The translations under genes and the position numbers were made by a program. Below the pieces are notes generated by a model. The model saw only the letters and a program-made list of their open reading frames with translations. It had not been told where the DNA came from and ran no database searches. 64,000 bases of DNA from Gammaproteobacteria bacterium (GTDB lineage: Bacteria > Pseudomonadota > Gammaproteobacteria > VBWC01): the NCBI GenBank assembly GCA_023266115.1, contig JAHFRU010000004.1, forward strand, positions 193,800 to 257,799, in the 5' to 3' direction. This document shows, one piece after another, positions 47,986 through 57,949 of the stretch (position 1 is its first letter; every line of letters starts with the position of its first letter).

Positions 47986-49233
47986 ATGATTCAGGTAAAA
48001 GGGTTAACCAAGATATTTCCTTCCGGGTTGCGTGCCGTGGACGGCCTCGACCTGACGATCAACGCTGGCGAGATTTTCGCGCTGCTGGGGCCTAACGGCG
48101 CGGGCAAGACGACGACGATACGTGTCATGTCGACGATTTCCGGTTTCGACGAGGGCAGTGTGCAGATCGCGGGTTATAACGTCGACAGCGACCCGCAAAA
48201 GGTACGTGAATCGATCGGGGTCGTTGCTCAACAAACCGGTATCGATTACTTCCTGACCGGCCGCGAGAATCTGGCGCTGCAGGGACAGTTGTACCGGATG
48301 AACCGGGCCGATATCAACGCGCGCATCGACGAACTCGGCGGTTATTTCGAATTGCATGACAGCCTCGACCGGCTGGTCAGTACCTACTCCGGCGGCATGC
48401 GCCGTAAACTGGATATCGCCTGCGCGCTGATACACCGGCCGAGGCTGGTCTTCCTCGATGAACCGACGCTGGGACTGGACATCAAGAGCCGCCAGAGCTT
48501 GTGGCGTTACATCGAGAAGCTCAACCGCGAATTCAATCTGACGATACTGCTGACCACGCATTATCTCGAGGAAGCGGACAATCTCGCGCATCGCGTGGCG
48601 ATCATCAACCTTGGCAAGATTCAGGTGATCGGCACGCCGGCCGAGCTGAAGCATTCGGTGCAGGGAGATTCCGTCGTGCTGGAGTTCGCCGCCGGTGACC
48701 CCCATGCCGGCAAGTTCGCGACAGCGATCAAGCAGGAACCCTTCGTGTCGGACGTTCTTTGGGAAACGGATAAACTCCACCTCTACGTCGACAGCGGTGC
48801 CGGACGTGTCCCGCGCATCATGCAAGCCGCCACGGAACACGGCACGACCGTCCGCACCCTGTCGCTCGCCGAACCGACGCTGGACGATGTTTTTCTGAAA
48901 TACACCGGCGCCAGTATCAGCGGCACGGCCGGTGAAACCACCGACGAGTGGTGGAAACAGTGGGCCGGCAAAGGTGGCGGCAACTGGAGCAACAAGTGGC
49001 AAGCCGATAATGGCAAACCGGCCGAAGGTACGCCAGACGCCGCGGACTGGCAGAAATGGCAACAAGGTGATAACAAGGGCGGCGGCAACGCGTCCGGCGA
49101 GTGGCCACAAGACCGCGATGCGAACCCAAGCAGTAACGCAGGACCGGAACAGTCACAGGACAGTAACCAGAAATGGCCGTCGGACAAATGGTCCGGCTCC
49201 GACGACTGGAAAAAGCGCGATAAACCGGAATAG
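47986..49233 (+). CDS. ABC transporter ATPase (DrrA-like) with Trp-rich C-terminal tail
   Basis: 415 residues. The ATPase part (1-about 320) has Walker A GPNGAGKTTT, signature YSGGMRRKLDIACAL, Walker B LVFLDEPTLGLD and H-loop TTHYLEEAD, followed by a DrrA-type C-terminal domain. From 48943 to the stop, 96 residues hold 11 Trp among Gly, Asn, Lys, Asp and Gln (DEWWKQWAGKGGGNWSNKW and so on), a low-complexity, probably disordered tail. The permease gene starts seven bases after the stop. The substrate is unknown; DrrAB-type systems export hydrophobic compounds. Start chosen as MIQVKGLTKIF; an upstream ATG lies in a repeat. Confidence 0.88.
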   Translation: MIQVKGLTKIFPSGLRAVDGLDLTINAGEIFALLGPNGAGKTTTIRVMSTISGFDEGSVQIAGYNVDSDPQKVRESIGVVAQQTGIDYFLTGRENLALQGQLYRMNRADINARIDELGGYFELHDSLDRLVSTYSGGMRRKLDIACALIHRPRLVFLDEPTLGLDIKSRQSLWRYIEKLNREFNLTILLTTHYLEEADNLAHRVAIINLGKIQVIGTPAELKHSVQGDSVVLEFAAGDPHAGKFATAIKQEPFVSDVLWETDKLHLYVDSGAGRVPRIMQAATEHGTTVRTLSLAEPTLDDVFLKYTGASISGTAGETTDEWWKQWAGKGGGNWSNKWQADNGKPAEGTPDAADWQKWQQGDNKGGGNASGEWPQDRDANPSSNAGPEQSQDSNQKWPSDKWSGSDDWKKRDKPE

Positions 49234-49240
49234 ATAACTC

Positions 49241-50002
49241 ATGTTGGCGGATACCTGGCATCTGTTTGGCAAGTACATGCGCATTACGCTGCGCATGCCG
49301 ATGTGGACGTTTTTCACGCTGATCCAGCCATTGATCTGGCTGGTGATATTCGGCCAGTTATTCCGCAACATGTACCAGGCCTCGGTACCGGCCGGCGGGC
49401 ACTACATGGATTTTCTGGTGCCGGGCATCGTGATCATGACGGTGCTGTTCGGCTCCGCGTGGTCGGGGGTCAGCCTGCTGCGGGATATTACCTCGGGCAC
49501 CGTGGATCGGATGCTGGTATCACCGGTATCGCGCGTCGCCATTGTATTAAGCCGCGTACTGCACTCGGCGGCCCAGGTGGTGGTGCAGTCCGTCATCATT
49601 CTGCTGCTGGCCGTACTGCTCGGCGCCAAGATCAGCCTGAATCCGCTGCATCTGGGCCTGATGCTGGTGATCGTGATGCTGCTCGGTATCGCGTTCGCGT
49701 CGGTGTCTAACGGTCTGGCCATCCTGTTGCAGCGCGAGGAACCGCTAGTCGCGATAGGCAATCTGATGACACTGCCGTTAATGCTGTTCTCGTCCGCGCT
49801 GATGCCGGTAGCGTTGATGCCGGAATGGATACGCACGGTCGCACACTTCAATCCGATCGACCATGCCGTAGCGGCGGTACGATCGGTGCTGATCGCACCG
49901 ATGGATGCAGGTACCTACGCGATCGGTTTCAGTGTAGTCGCGGTGTTCGCGGCGGTCACCACAGGCTGGGCGATCAGCGCGTTCAATTCCTTGCGCGATT
50001 AG
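49241..50002 (+). CDS. ABC-2 type exporter permease (DrrB-like)
   Basis: 253 residues with six membrane segments, starting MLADTWHLFGKYMRITLRMP. The ABC-2 pattern is visible in MDFLVPGIVIMTVLFGSAWSG and SVSNGLAILLQREEPLVAIGNLMTLPLMLFSSALMP. It forms the membrane partner of the ATPase just upstream. Ends before a hairpin repeat that separates it from the convergent TPR beta-barrel gene. Confidence 0.9.
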   Translation: MLADTWHLFGKYMRITLRMPMWTFFTLIQPLIWLVIFGQLFRNMYQASVPAGGHYMDFLVPGIVIMTVLFGSAWSGVSLLRDITSGTVDRMLVSPVSRVAIVLSRVLHSAAQVVVQSVIILLLAVLLGAKISLNPLHLGLMLVIVMLLGIAFASVSNGLAILLQREEPLVAIGNLMTLPLMLFSSALMPVALMPEWIRTVAHFNPIDHAVAAVRSVLIAPMDAGTYAIGFSVVAVFAAVTTGWAISAFNSLRD

Positions 50003-50066
50003 TGCGGCATTCGCTGCGCACTGTTTGCTTTGCTGGATGGTTCAATCAGTTTGCCAATTGCTGGAA

Positions 50067-50120
50067 CAATGGTGGTGCTTCCATGCATCGCGCGCAGGCG
50101 GTTTTTCAACCGCCTGCTAG
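50067..50120 (+). terminator. dispersed hairpin repeat B, likely bidirectional terminator
   Basis: Matches the repeat near pth (10321-10378, opposite strand): AATGGTGGTGCTTCCATGCA, then CAGGCGGTTTTTCAACCGCCTG, whose arms pair around a T-rich loop (50095-50116). It lies between the convergent ABC permease and the TPR beta-barrel gene, whose stop codon is at 50117-50119. Confidence 0.65.
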
Positions 50121-52927
50121 AAACGCAGCGACATTCCGACACTGAAGTAGCCCCGCGTGTAATCCCCCAGCGATGAGCTTTGCGGTCCGACGACTTCCTG
50201 CAGGTCCAGGCTGTTGAATATCAGGCCGACCGGAAGATTGGAGGCGTTGACGGTGTAGGTATAGTTGCCGAAGAAGGACATGTCGTTGGTGTACCGGTAA
50301 TTGGTATTGAACCGGATCGCGTGCGTGACATTCTTCCGTTTCGTCGTCAATCCCGAGAATGTATCCGCGTTTTTGAAGTTTCTCAGCGACAGGTTATACC
50401 GCACATCGGCTGACACACGGCCGCCAAAACGATGTTCCAGGGTGACGGCACCGGTGTGCTCGCGGTAGGCGTAATCCCTGCCGAGATCCAGCGAGTTCTG
50501 GTTATCGGTAAAATCGTAATCAAGCGTTAACGCGTTTTGATCCCAGATCAGCTGGTCCAGCGAGGCGCCGAGCGAAAAGCTCGTCGAATCAAATACCGAC
50601 GGCGTGACGGGATTCTGTGTCGACAGCGAAGCGCGTGCACGTAACTCTCGCTTGTTCAGACTCAGGCTGCCGGTCAGCGACAGATCGTCACTGGTACTGC
50701 CACGCTGCCCGGCGAGAAGATTGAGCCGCGTCTGGTGCGTATAACCGCCGCCCCAGCTATTGCCCTGACCCAGCACGGTGGCAAAACCGCTGTAACTCAT
50801 CGTCAGGAAGTCAAAATGTCCGTCATGGAATTGCGCGTAGTTCGGCGAGACTGAAAAACGGTAGCGAATGTTATCGCGCGTCTTGAAATGATAGGCAAAG
50901 TTAAAGTTGAGATCGGTACGTAATTCCTGGGTGGGAACCGTATCGCTGAGATTGCTGTTGCCGTCATACGCCATCGAATATCCCATCGAATACGTCGTGC
51001 CACGCAGACGCTGCTCGACGTCGGTCAGCCGCTCAATAGCCTGGTCGATCATCGGCTGGCCCTCGGTACCGGACTGGATGACGGTGCGGTACTCGGCGAT
51101 CGCCTCCTCGTCCCGGTTCTGACGCTCGAGCAGCAGCGCCAGATTCAGCCGGGCACGCAGATGATCCGGCTGGTGCTCCAGCAACGTTCGGTAGGTGGCC
51201 ACTGCCCCGTCCGGTTCGCCTTGCTGGCTCTGTATCAACGCCAGAAGAAACAACCCGGCGGAATTCTGCGGATCGTCCCGCAGCAAGCCCTCCACTTCGC
51301 GCCGGCCTTCATCCATTTTATCCCTGGATAGCAGCTCGCGAGCGCGCGCTAATCGCAGTGTCGTCACGATCTCGTTGATGCGGGCCTCGTCCTGTGCGAG
51401 CGCGAGCGCCCGGGAATACTCCAGCTGAGCCTCATCCAGCCTGTTCAACGCATCCAGCGTCTTTCCCAGCATAACGTGCGGCTCAACCTCCAGGGGTTGA
51501 ATACGCGCCATTTCCTCGAACTGCCGGCGTGCGTCTTCGAGCCGGAAGCGACTTTGCAGCAACAAGCCCAGCCGGCGGTGTCCCTCGGGATTATCCGGGT
51601 CGTACTGAACGACCTTCTCGTACAAGGCGATGCCTTCGTCGATCTTGCGCTCGCTGACGTAGCCGTTCGCGGTCGATACCAGCAGGCCCACCAGTACCTC
51701 GTGGGCCTGCTGGACCTGCGGCTGGTCACCGCCGTGTTTAACTATCGCTTCAAATTCCGCGATGGCCTTGTCGGGACGATTAGTCTCGGTGTAGAGGCGG
51801 CCCAAGCGCAAACGTGCGTCCAGTTGATCGGGCGCGGCATCGAGAATCTGGCGGTAAAGTGCCTCCGCGTCCGCCGTGTTTCCCGACTGGTGGTGTATGG
51901 TCGCAATGCCGAGATATGCCAGAAGGTTGCCTGGGTCAACCGCAACCACGTCACGGAACTGCTTCAGCGCTTCTTCATACCTGCCACTATCCAGCGCCTG
52001 CTTTCCCCGATACATTCCGAGTCGCGCGGCCGCTTTGTCTGCCAAAGCGGTGCCCGGGGCCAGCTCCATTACCCGGGTGAGATGAGGCACCGCACGTTCC
52101 ATTTGATCCAGACTTCCATAAACCAGTGCGATGTTCAGATGTGCCGGGGCATCGTTGGGCTGCAGCTCAAGCAGCGCCTCGAATACTTTTTCGGCCTCGT
52201 CGAGGCGGTTAGCAACCATCAGGGCGATACCGAAGTAATTCATCAGCCGTGGTTCGGCGGGGTAACGCTTAACCTGACCGGACAACATTTCCAGCGAGGT
52301 TTCGGGATGACCCTGACTGATCAACTGCTTGCTCATCAGCAGCGTCAGACGTATTTCCGCCTCGCTGGCCGGCGGCGTGCCCGGTGCCGCGTCCATGATG
52401 CTCTGCAACTCTTTGGCGGCTTTTTCCGTCAATCCGCCCTTTTCATAGACATCGGCAAGTATCAGACGCAACGCCAGATTATTGGGCGCCTGCTCGACGC
52501 TTTGCTCGATATAACGCAGCCCTTCCGCGTAGTGATTGCCGCTGATCAGCGCCACGCCCATCTGGTAAAGCGCCTCGGGCGATTGAGGACGAATCGCCAG
52601 CGCGCCCTCGAAGCTCTTCCGGGCGGCCTCGAAATTCTGCTGCTTGAGAAACTGCTTACCCTCGCCGATCAGGCGCTCGAACGTGGGTGCTGCCTCGCCC
52701 GCCGATTCCTGCTGCACCACGTCGGTTTGTGCGTACGCCAACGGGAGGCCCGCGCCAGCGAACAACACGAGCGGTACGACTGCCGCGCGTGAGACCCGCC
52801 ATACATTTCGGTTCAACAGGCGTAATGACCGGAATACCGGCGCGACCTGTTCGCCGTACGCAGACACGTTACGCACTCGCGCCGGCATCAGGCCGATACT
52901 CTGTGCAAAATACGATAAGGTCAACAT
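50117..52927 (-). CDS. TPR outer-membrane beta-barrel protein
   Basis: 936 residues. A long N-terminus with a hydrophobic stretch (VSRAAVVPLVLFAGAGLPLAYA) suggests a signal peptide. About fourteen TPR units span residues 75-600 (FLKQQNFEAARKSFEGALAIRP and so on). The last about 300 residues are alternating hydrophobic/polar strands ending in F (GYFSVGMSLRF), as in outer-membrane barrels. This TPR-plus-barrel plan occurs in exopolysaccharide exporters (BcsC, AlgK/E-like). It is the last gene of the minus-strand envelope operon; the cargo is unknown. Confidence 0.82.
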   Translation of the reverse strand: MLTLSYFAQSIGLMPARVRNVSAYGEQVAPVFRSLRLLNRNVWRVSRAAVVPLVLFAGAGLPLAYAQTDVVQQESAGEAAPTFERLIGEGKQFLKQQNFEAARKSFEGALAIRPQSPEALYQMGVALISGNHYAEGLRYIEQSVEQAPNNLALRLILADVYEKGGLTEKAAKELQSIMDAAPGTPPASEAEIRLTLLMSKQLISQGHPETSLEMLSGQVKRYPAEPRLMNYFGIALMVANRLDEAEKVFEALLELQPNDAPAHLNIALVYGSLDQMERAVPHLTRVMELAPGTALADKAAARLGMYRGKQALDSGRYEEALKQFRDVVAVDPGNLLAYLGIATIHHQSGNTADAEALYRQILDAAPDQLDARLRLGRLYTETNRPDKAIAEFEAIVKHGGDQPQVQQAHEVLVGLLVSTANGYVSERKIDEGIALYEKVVQYDPDNPEGHRRLGLLLQSRFRLEDARRQFEEMARIQPLEVEPHVMLGKTLDALNRLDEAQLEYSRALALAQDEARINEIVTTLRLARARELLSRDKMDEGRREVEGLLRDDPQNSAGLFLLALIQSQQGEPDGAVATYRTLLEHQPDHLRARLNLALLLERQNRDEEAIAEYRTVIQSGTEGQPMIDQAIERLTDVEQRLRGTTYSMGYSMAYDGNSNLSDTVPTQELRTDLNFNFAYHFKTRDNIRYRFSVSPNYAQFHDGHFDFLTMSYSGFATVLGQGNSWGGGYTHQTRLNLLAGQRGSTSDDLSLTGSLSLNKRELRARASLSTQNPVTPSVFDSTSFSLGASLDQLIWDQNALTLDYDFTDNQNSLDLGRDYAYREHTGAVTLEHRFGGRVSADVRYNLSLRNFKNADTFSGLTTKRKNVTHAIRFNTNYRYTNDMSFFGNYTYTVNASNLPVGLIFNSLDLQEVVGPQSSSLGDYTRGYFSVGMSLRF

Positions 52928-52941
52928 GACTTGATATTCTG

Positions 52942-53895
52942 TTAATAGTAAATACTGACGCGCAACCCGGCCTTCCAGCCATCCAGGTCGATCTCAAGGT
53001 TGCGGTAACACGTCGCCCCCGTTGCTTGGGTGCACAGGTTGCCGCCGCTTTTGTACTGCGCCAATCCACCGATATTCCCCACCGGTGGATTGAACGAAGA
53101 TATATTGACGGTTACGCCGTCAGTGCCTTCAATGAAATCCGAATCGGTTCCATGCAACGTCGGAACAAATTTTTCGATGCCGAACTGATAGCCGATATCG
53201 AAGCCGACTGACCACCAGTCGCGCACAAAATATTCGGCGCTAATCGCCGGCTGCAACATAAGCACACCCGTGGAGTGGGACTCCGATCTGAAGATACGCC
53301 TGAACCCCTGGGCAGTGCCCTCGGTGAAAAGCAGTACGTTCTCATCGCGATAATCAAAATCGAAGAGCTCATGCAACGAAAAGCGGGTGAACAACCGGAC
53401 ATTGCCGCGCTGATAGACCCGGTGCTTCCACCCGAGGAAGAAGTCGGTATATGAAATATTGACCTTGCGATCGTAGATAACGTCGTTGACGGTGCCCTGT
53501 AACGGAAACTCTCCGACCGAGACTCCGGCGCTGCTGCCCTCCCACGATCCCATGCCGAGGAACAACGCATGCCTGTCGTTCAGGTTTAGGTGAAATTCCA
53601 GCCCCGCATAGGCGCCGGAGTCTATCGTCGGCAGATCCGAATTCAACGTACGTACCGCGGTAACGGTTGAGTCGTCCGGCTGCAGGACGTCGCCGGCGAC
53701 AACGAATGGGGCATGTAGCGCCCCTTTATTCAACACCCCGAGTTTAGGGCTGTGCATACCGAGGTACGGCGCCACGCCCCACTTCCGGCCGCTATCCGCC
53801 ATGACCAGGGCGTTATGACACAGCAGCAGCATTCCTGCCGCCAGAGTCAGCCATGAACCGGCCCACGTCGAATCAGGGCGCACGGACCGCTGCAC
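52942..53895 (-). CDS. predicted outer-membrane beta-barrel protein
   Basis: About 317 residues. A signal-like segment (WLTLAAGMLLLCHNALVMA) is followed by many amphipathic strands (WGVAPYLGMHS, AGLEFHLNLNDRHALFLGMG, FSLHELFDFDYRDENVLLF) and ends GLRVSIYY, with an aromatic terminal residue. No family recognised. The GTG start overlaps the end of the RND gene by 23 bases; another GTG at 53883 is possible. Only 14 bases separate it from the TPR-barrel gene, so the two are co-transcribed. Confidence 0.75.
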   Translation of the reverse strand: MQRSVRPDSTWAGSWLTLAAGMLLLCHNALVMADSGRKWGVAPYLGMHSPKLGVLNKGALHAPFVVAGDVLQPDDSTVTAVRTLNSDLPTIDSGAYAGLEFHLNLNDRHALFLGMGSWEGSSAGVSVGEFPLQGTVNDVIYDRKVNISYTDFFLGWKHRVYQRGNVRLFTRFSLHELFDFDYRDENVLLFTEGTAQGFRRIFRSESHSTGVLMLQPAISAEYFVRDWWSVGFDIGYQFGIEKFVPTLHGTDSDFIEGTDGVTVNISSFNPPVGNIGGLAQYKSGGNLCTQATGATCYRNLEIDLDGWKAGLRVSIYY

Positions 53896-56392
53896 TCCGG
53901 AAAAATCTGGGACGGAAAATCGATATCAACAGCGGCAGTATCACTAACGTAGTCACGCAGCTGACGCCCATATACGCCGCGACAAACGCGCCCAGCTTCA
54001 CGTGCGGCGGAAACCTGGAGGCGAGCAGCACCAGGAATCCCAATGTCACAACCGTCGCATTGAAAAATATCGTCCTGCCAACGCTGCGAGTGGTAGCGGC
54101 GATCGCCTCACGTTCGTTGGTCGATACCGCGATTTCTCTGCGGTACCGATATATATAGTGCACCGCATAGTCGACGCCAACCCCGATAGCAACACCTGCC
54201 GCAAGGGCGGTCGATACGTCGAGCGGAATAACCAGGAATCCGGCTGCTCCTGCCACCAGCAACGTGGCCACCGACACCGGAATAATGGTAAACAGGCCCG
54301 CAATGAAAGAGCGGAACAGAAGCGCCGCCAGCAACAGAATTCCCACCTTGGACAAGACGATTGCCGATGTCTGGCTATGGATCAGCAAATCCGCCCAGAT
54401 ATAGGAGTTGTTGGCGGAGCCCGCAAGGTTGACCTTCACACCGAGATCTTTGAATTCTTCAGCAACAAATCTGTGCACGCCGTCGATAATGGTTTTTAAA
54501 TCCCGGGTATGGTCGGTCTTGATCGAAAAGCTGACATTGGTAATCCGGTAGTCATAGTCGATGATTTCATCCAGCTGCTCCGGCCGGCCTGACAGCGACA
54601 ACAGAAACAGCGATTCGCCTATCTCGGCCTGCGTCTCCGGCAAACGATTGTAGTCCTCGTTTCCGGCGTGCAGGTTCTTGTTGAGGCTTTTGAGATAATC
54701 GACTATGGACAACGAATCCCCGACGTAGGGCAATGTTTCGATGTGGCTCTGTAAAGCCTCGATCTTGCGTAATACCTCCGGCCGTTTCAGTGCATCCGGC
54801 TTGTCGCCCTCAACAACCACGTGAAGAAAGATGGTGCCGTCGAACTTCTCGTTCAGCAGCCGGGTGGACAATGCCACCTCGCTATCGTTCCGGAAATCGC
54901 TCATCCAGCTTGAATCGACGAAGAGAGACAGCGAACCCCAGGCCGCAACTCCCAACAACAGCAATGCAACGATAGCTGCCGGGCGCGGACGCGCCCCTAG
55001 CGCGCCGCTGATATTCACCAAAACGCGAGTAATCACGCTTTGTTCCGCATAGGCGCGCATGGCGCGGCGCTTGGCGAGGTAGCCGCCGACCTTCGGCTTC
55101 ATGACCGTCAACATCGCCGATATGAACATTACCGTAATCAGCCAGCATGACATAATGCCGATGACGGTAAACAGGCCGAAAATCCGGAACGGCGGCATTT
55201 CGGCGAATAGCAACGTCAGAAATCCAATCGCGGTAGTAACCGACGTAACCAACATCGGAGTACCGAGCTGGTCAGCCACTTCAAGAACAATCTCGCCTCC
55301 CGGACGATGCGGATCCTTGAGCACCGCATCGTAATAGTGGCTGAGAAAATGCACCGCATCACCGATGCCGACGGCAACCAGAATGACCGGCAACATCGTC
55401 GATATCGTGTAAAGCGGGACGTCCAGCAACGCCATCGCACCCATGGTCCAGATGATTCCGGCGGTCATCACAAACAGCGGTAACATCACTCCGCTCAGCG
55501 TCTTGAATATGACAAACAGCACCACGGACATCACGAGCACCAATAGCGGCACCATGATCTTGATATCCTCCTGGGCATCCAGCCCGGTGGTCACCTCAAT
55601 GACGGGCCGCCCTGCGACGTAGAACGCGTCCCCGTTTGCTTCGGCGGATATGAACGGCGGGCCCGACACCGCATGCGGTTGCGTAGCTGTCGATTCCTTT
55701 TCTGACCGATTGCCCTGGTCGTTCCACCACTGGTTCTTCTTGTCACCCCAGTTGCCGCTCGCATTTCCGCTCCAGCTATTCGCACCTCCCCACGATGCGC
55801 TCGGTTTTCCCTGCTCTGTGTCGAGAATGTGCTTGATCGCGAAATAGGTCTGCCACCGGTTTTTCGCACCCTCCTTGAGTCTCGCCCGAATCATGGCCGC
55901 CGTGTAATCGGCCGAGATGACGTTGCCGACAAGTAGATCGCTGTTGGCAGCTACTTCACTGCGGAGCGCCTCGATCTGCTCCTCGGTATCCGGCACCTGC
56001 GCCATTACCTTCTGTGCAGACAGCTCTGTTTCGGTTCCGACAAATACGGTTGCTGTAGAAAGCGATGCGACATCGATCGAGCGCGTCGCTATTACGCCAG
56101 GCAGTGCCGACACCTTTTCTGTAATCCGTTTGATTCTCTGTAAGGTTTCTTTGTTAAAGACGCCATGCTTCTCATTAACAAGACCAATAATGACGGCATC
56201 CTTGACGCCAAAAAGCTCATCAACCTGCTCATCGAAAATGATCGCGCTGTGACCTTTGGGAAGATATACCCTGGCATCGGTCTCCCACTGCAACTTCGGA
56301 ATCTGTAATGACAGAAAGATCGTTACCGCGACGATCACTGCAATAACAGTCTTTGGATACCGCACAGAAATCGTGTATAGAGACCGAAACAT
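53873..56392 (-). CDS. MMPL/RND-superfamily exporter with Trp-rich periplasmic insert
   Basis: 839 residues in two RND halves: TM1 at about 12-32, a periplasmic loop, helices 2-6, then a second repeat. The GDAV-type segment GIGDAVHFLSHYYDAVL and its copy GVGVDYAVHYIYRYRREI mark MMPL/HpnN-like lipid exporters. In the first periplasmic loop (bases 55700-55801) there is an insert rich in Trp, Gly, Asn and Ser with five Trp in 34 residues (SWSGNASGNWGDKKNQWWND). The start MFRSLYTISVRYPKTVIAV is preferred over an ATG 14 codons upstream. Probably moves a lipid or hydrophobic cargo toward the outer membrane. Confidence 0.86.
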   Translation of the reverse strand: MFRSLYTISVRYPKTVIAVIVAVTIFLSLQIPKLQWETDARVYLPKGHSAIIFDEQVDELFGVKDAVIIGLVNEKHGVFNKETLQRIKRITEKVSALPGVIATRSIDVASLSTATVFVGTETELSAQKVMAQVPDTEEQIEALRSEVAANSDLLVGNVISADYTAAMIRARLKEGAKNRWQTYFAIKHILDTEQGKPSASWGGANSWSGNASGNWGDKKNQWWNDQGNRSEKESTATQPHAVSGPPFISAEANGDAFYVAGRPVIEVTTGLDAQEDIKIMVPLLVLVMSVVLFVIFKTLSGVMLPLFVMTAGIIWTMGAMALLDVPLYTISTMLPVILVAVGIGDAVHFLSHYYDAVLKDPHRPGGEIVLEVADQLGTPMLVTSVTTAIGFLTLLFAEMPPFRIFGLFTVIGIMSCWLITVMFISAMLTVMKPKVGGYLAKRRAMRAYAEQSVITRVLVNISGALGARPRPAAIVALLLLGVAAWGSLSLFVDSSWMSDFRNDSEVALSTRLLNEKFDGTIFLHVVVEGDKPDALKRPEVLRKIEALQSHIETLPYVGDSLSIVDYLKSLNKNLHAGNEDYNRLPETQAEIGESLFLLSLSGRPEQLDEIIDYDYRITNVSFSIKTDHTRDLKTIIDGVHRFVAEEFKDLGVKVNLAGSANNSYIWADLLIHSQTSAIVLSKVGILLLAALLFRSFIAGLFTIIPVSVATLLVAGAAGFLVIPLDVSTALAAGVAIGVGVDYAVHYIYRYRREIAVSTNEREAIAATTRSVGRTIFFNATVVTLGFLVLLASRFPPHVKLGAFVAAYMGVSCVTTLVILPLLISIFRPRFFRSAAVRAP

Positions 56393-56446
56393 GTTTCTAG
56401 TCAACTCCCCTTTTAGACCGGCACCAGGTGCCACAGAGCCACAAGC

Positions 56447-57949
56447 CTAAAACCCGTACTTGAACTCAACAAACAGACGATCATTTGCGTCAAAATTGCC
56501 GAAGAACTGCGCCGATTCTTCGGTCACGTTTATGTTACTTACCGCGCTTGCCTGTGGCGCGCCGAATTTCGACTTTTTGCCGGAGAAGAGATCCATGCCG
56601 GTGCTGATCTGGAAGCGATCGGTCAGGTTAAACGTAATCTCCGGCCGGGTATAAAGTTCCGACAGGTTCACCAGGTAAACCGCCAACAACTGAAATACCG
56701 CCGATCGCTCCGGAAGCGGCTTTCGGACAAAGAGACTGATCGATGTATCAAACTGACCCTGAATCATCGCTTTGTCGTAGTCAGGAATGATCCATTGCAC
56801 GATAGCCGGCGATATATCGGCACCCCACCGATTGAAATCGACACCCAGCCCCCACCGGAGATGGTTTTTCTGAACTTCGCCGTTGCTATCGAGGAATCCG
56901 TCGTTATCCCGGTCAGTCTTGCTAAGAATACCGAAATACTTATCCAGAACGTACGCGACTTCACCCTTTAGAATATAGCCGCCCAACTGCTTCACGTACG
57001 TTCCACCGAACATGTGTATTCGCGTATACGTCGGGAAAAACACCGGCGTGGAGTTAGGGTCGCGAACCTCGATCGAACGAAAAATGACCGGGAAATCGTC
57101 CCATGTATAGAAGTAGCTGAACGATACCTCGGCGCCGTGCATCGGCACAGAGTAGCGAACGCCGAACTCGGAGTTCTCAAATGTAAAGGATTCCGGAAAG
57201 GAGGTATTGGGAACCTGCTGAAGCAGCTCCCACTCCGAACCCGGCGGCGCAGGCTTATGAAATTTTAGCTCGGGGATCCATAAAAACTGGTAAGCACCAT
57301 CATCTCGAAAATAATCGACCTTTAGTGTCCAAAGAGGGATTCGGTAATCCAGCAAATCCAGGTTAATCAATTCCCGGAAGTCCATCGGATTGATTTCATC
57401 CACCACTCGGTTTCCTTCAAGAACTCCCCACACAACGAACTGTCTGCCAAATCGAACGTCGACTGTATCGAGAAATATATCGGCGTATAACTCTCTTATC
57501 TCGGCAACTGGCGAGTCCTTCTCCTGGGGCAACTGCTCGACAAATACCAACGCCTCCTCAGACTGGCGAGTAGACCTTGCCGAGATCGTATCGTAGTCAT
57601 AAAGATCGTAAACGAGATCATAGTAATACCAGCCGGAGACTTGAACCTCAGCTCGGGTATTTATGGGATAGCGTGCCTCAAGGTAGGCGGTATTCCTGAT
57701 CTTGGTGAGCGACCTGGGTTCGTGATAACGATAAGCGGTCTCGTTTTTCAGATATCCGCCAAGGTCGAGTGACGAGAAAAAGGCAGAAAGTGCGTGTTCC
57801 ATTGGCCCGGAGTAAATACTCTCCGGGTCGGGTAACACTTCAGTATCAGCATCACCGTCTGCAGGCGCCGCTTGAGCTTCAATGCGGAAAATGCCCAGTG
57901 ACGCCAAGACCAGAAAAATAAATATGACGTTTTTGAACTTACCTCTCAA
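56447..57949 (-). CDS. DUF1302-like outer-membrane protein
   Basis: About 500 residues. Signal peptide MRGKFKNVIFIFLVLASLGIFRIEAQA. The barrel contains RFGRQFVVWGVLEGNRVVDEINPMDFRE, the conserved segment of DUF1302 proteins, and ends FVEFKYGF with a terminal Phe. DUF1302 genes usually travel with an MMPL/RND pump and a LolA-like or DUF1329 protein, as here. I start at TTG 57949, which overlaps the regulator's TGA (TTGA) and follows AAGGA; a TTG at 57973 is possible. Confidence 0.85.
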   Translation of the reverse strand: MRGKFKNVIFIFLVLASLGIFRIEAQAAPADGDADTEVLPDPESIYSGPMEHALSAFFSSLDLGGYLKNETAYRYHEPRSLTKIRNTAYLEARYPINTRAEVQVSGWYYYDLVYDLYDYDTISARSTRQSEEALVFVEQLPQEKDSPVAEIRELYADIFLDTVDVRFGRQFVVWGVLEGNRVVDEINPMDFRELINLDLLDYRIPLWTLKVDYFRDDGAYQFLWIPELKFHKPAPPGSEWELLQQVPNTSFPESFTFENSEFGVRYSVPMHGAEVSFSYFYTWDDFPVIFRSIEVRDPNSTPVFFPTYTRIHMFGGTYVKQLGGYILKGEVAYVLDKYFGILSKTDRDNDGFLDSNGEVQKNHLRWGLGVDFNRWGADISPAIVQWIIPDYDKAMIQGQFDTSISLFVRKPLPERSAVFQLLAVYLVNLSELYTRPEITFNLTDRFQISTGMDLFSGKKSKFGAPQASAVSNINVTEESAQFFGNFDANDRLFVEFKYGF

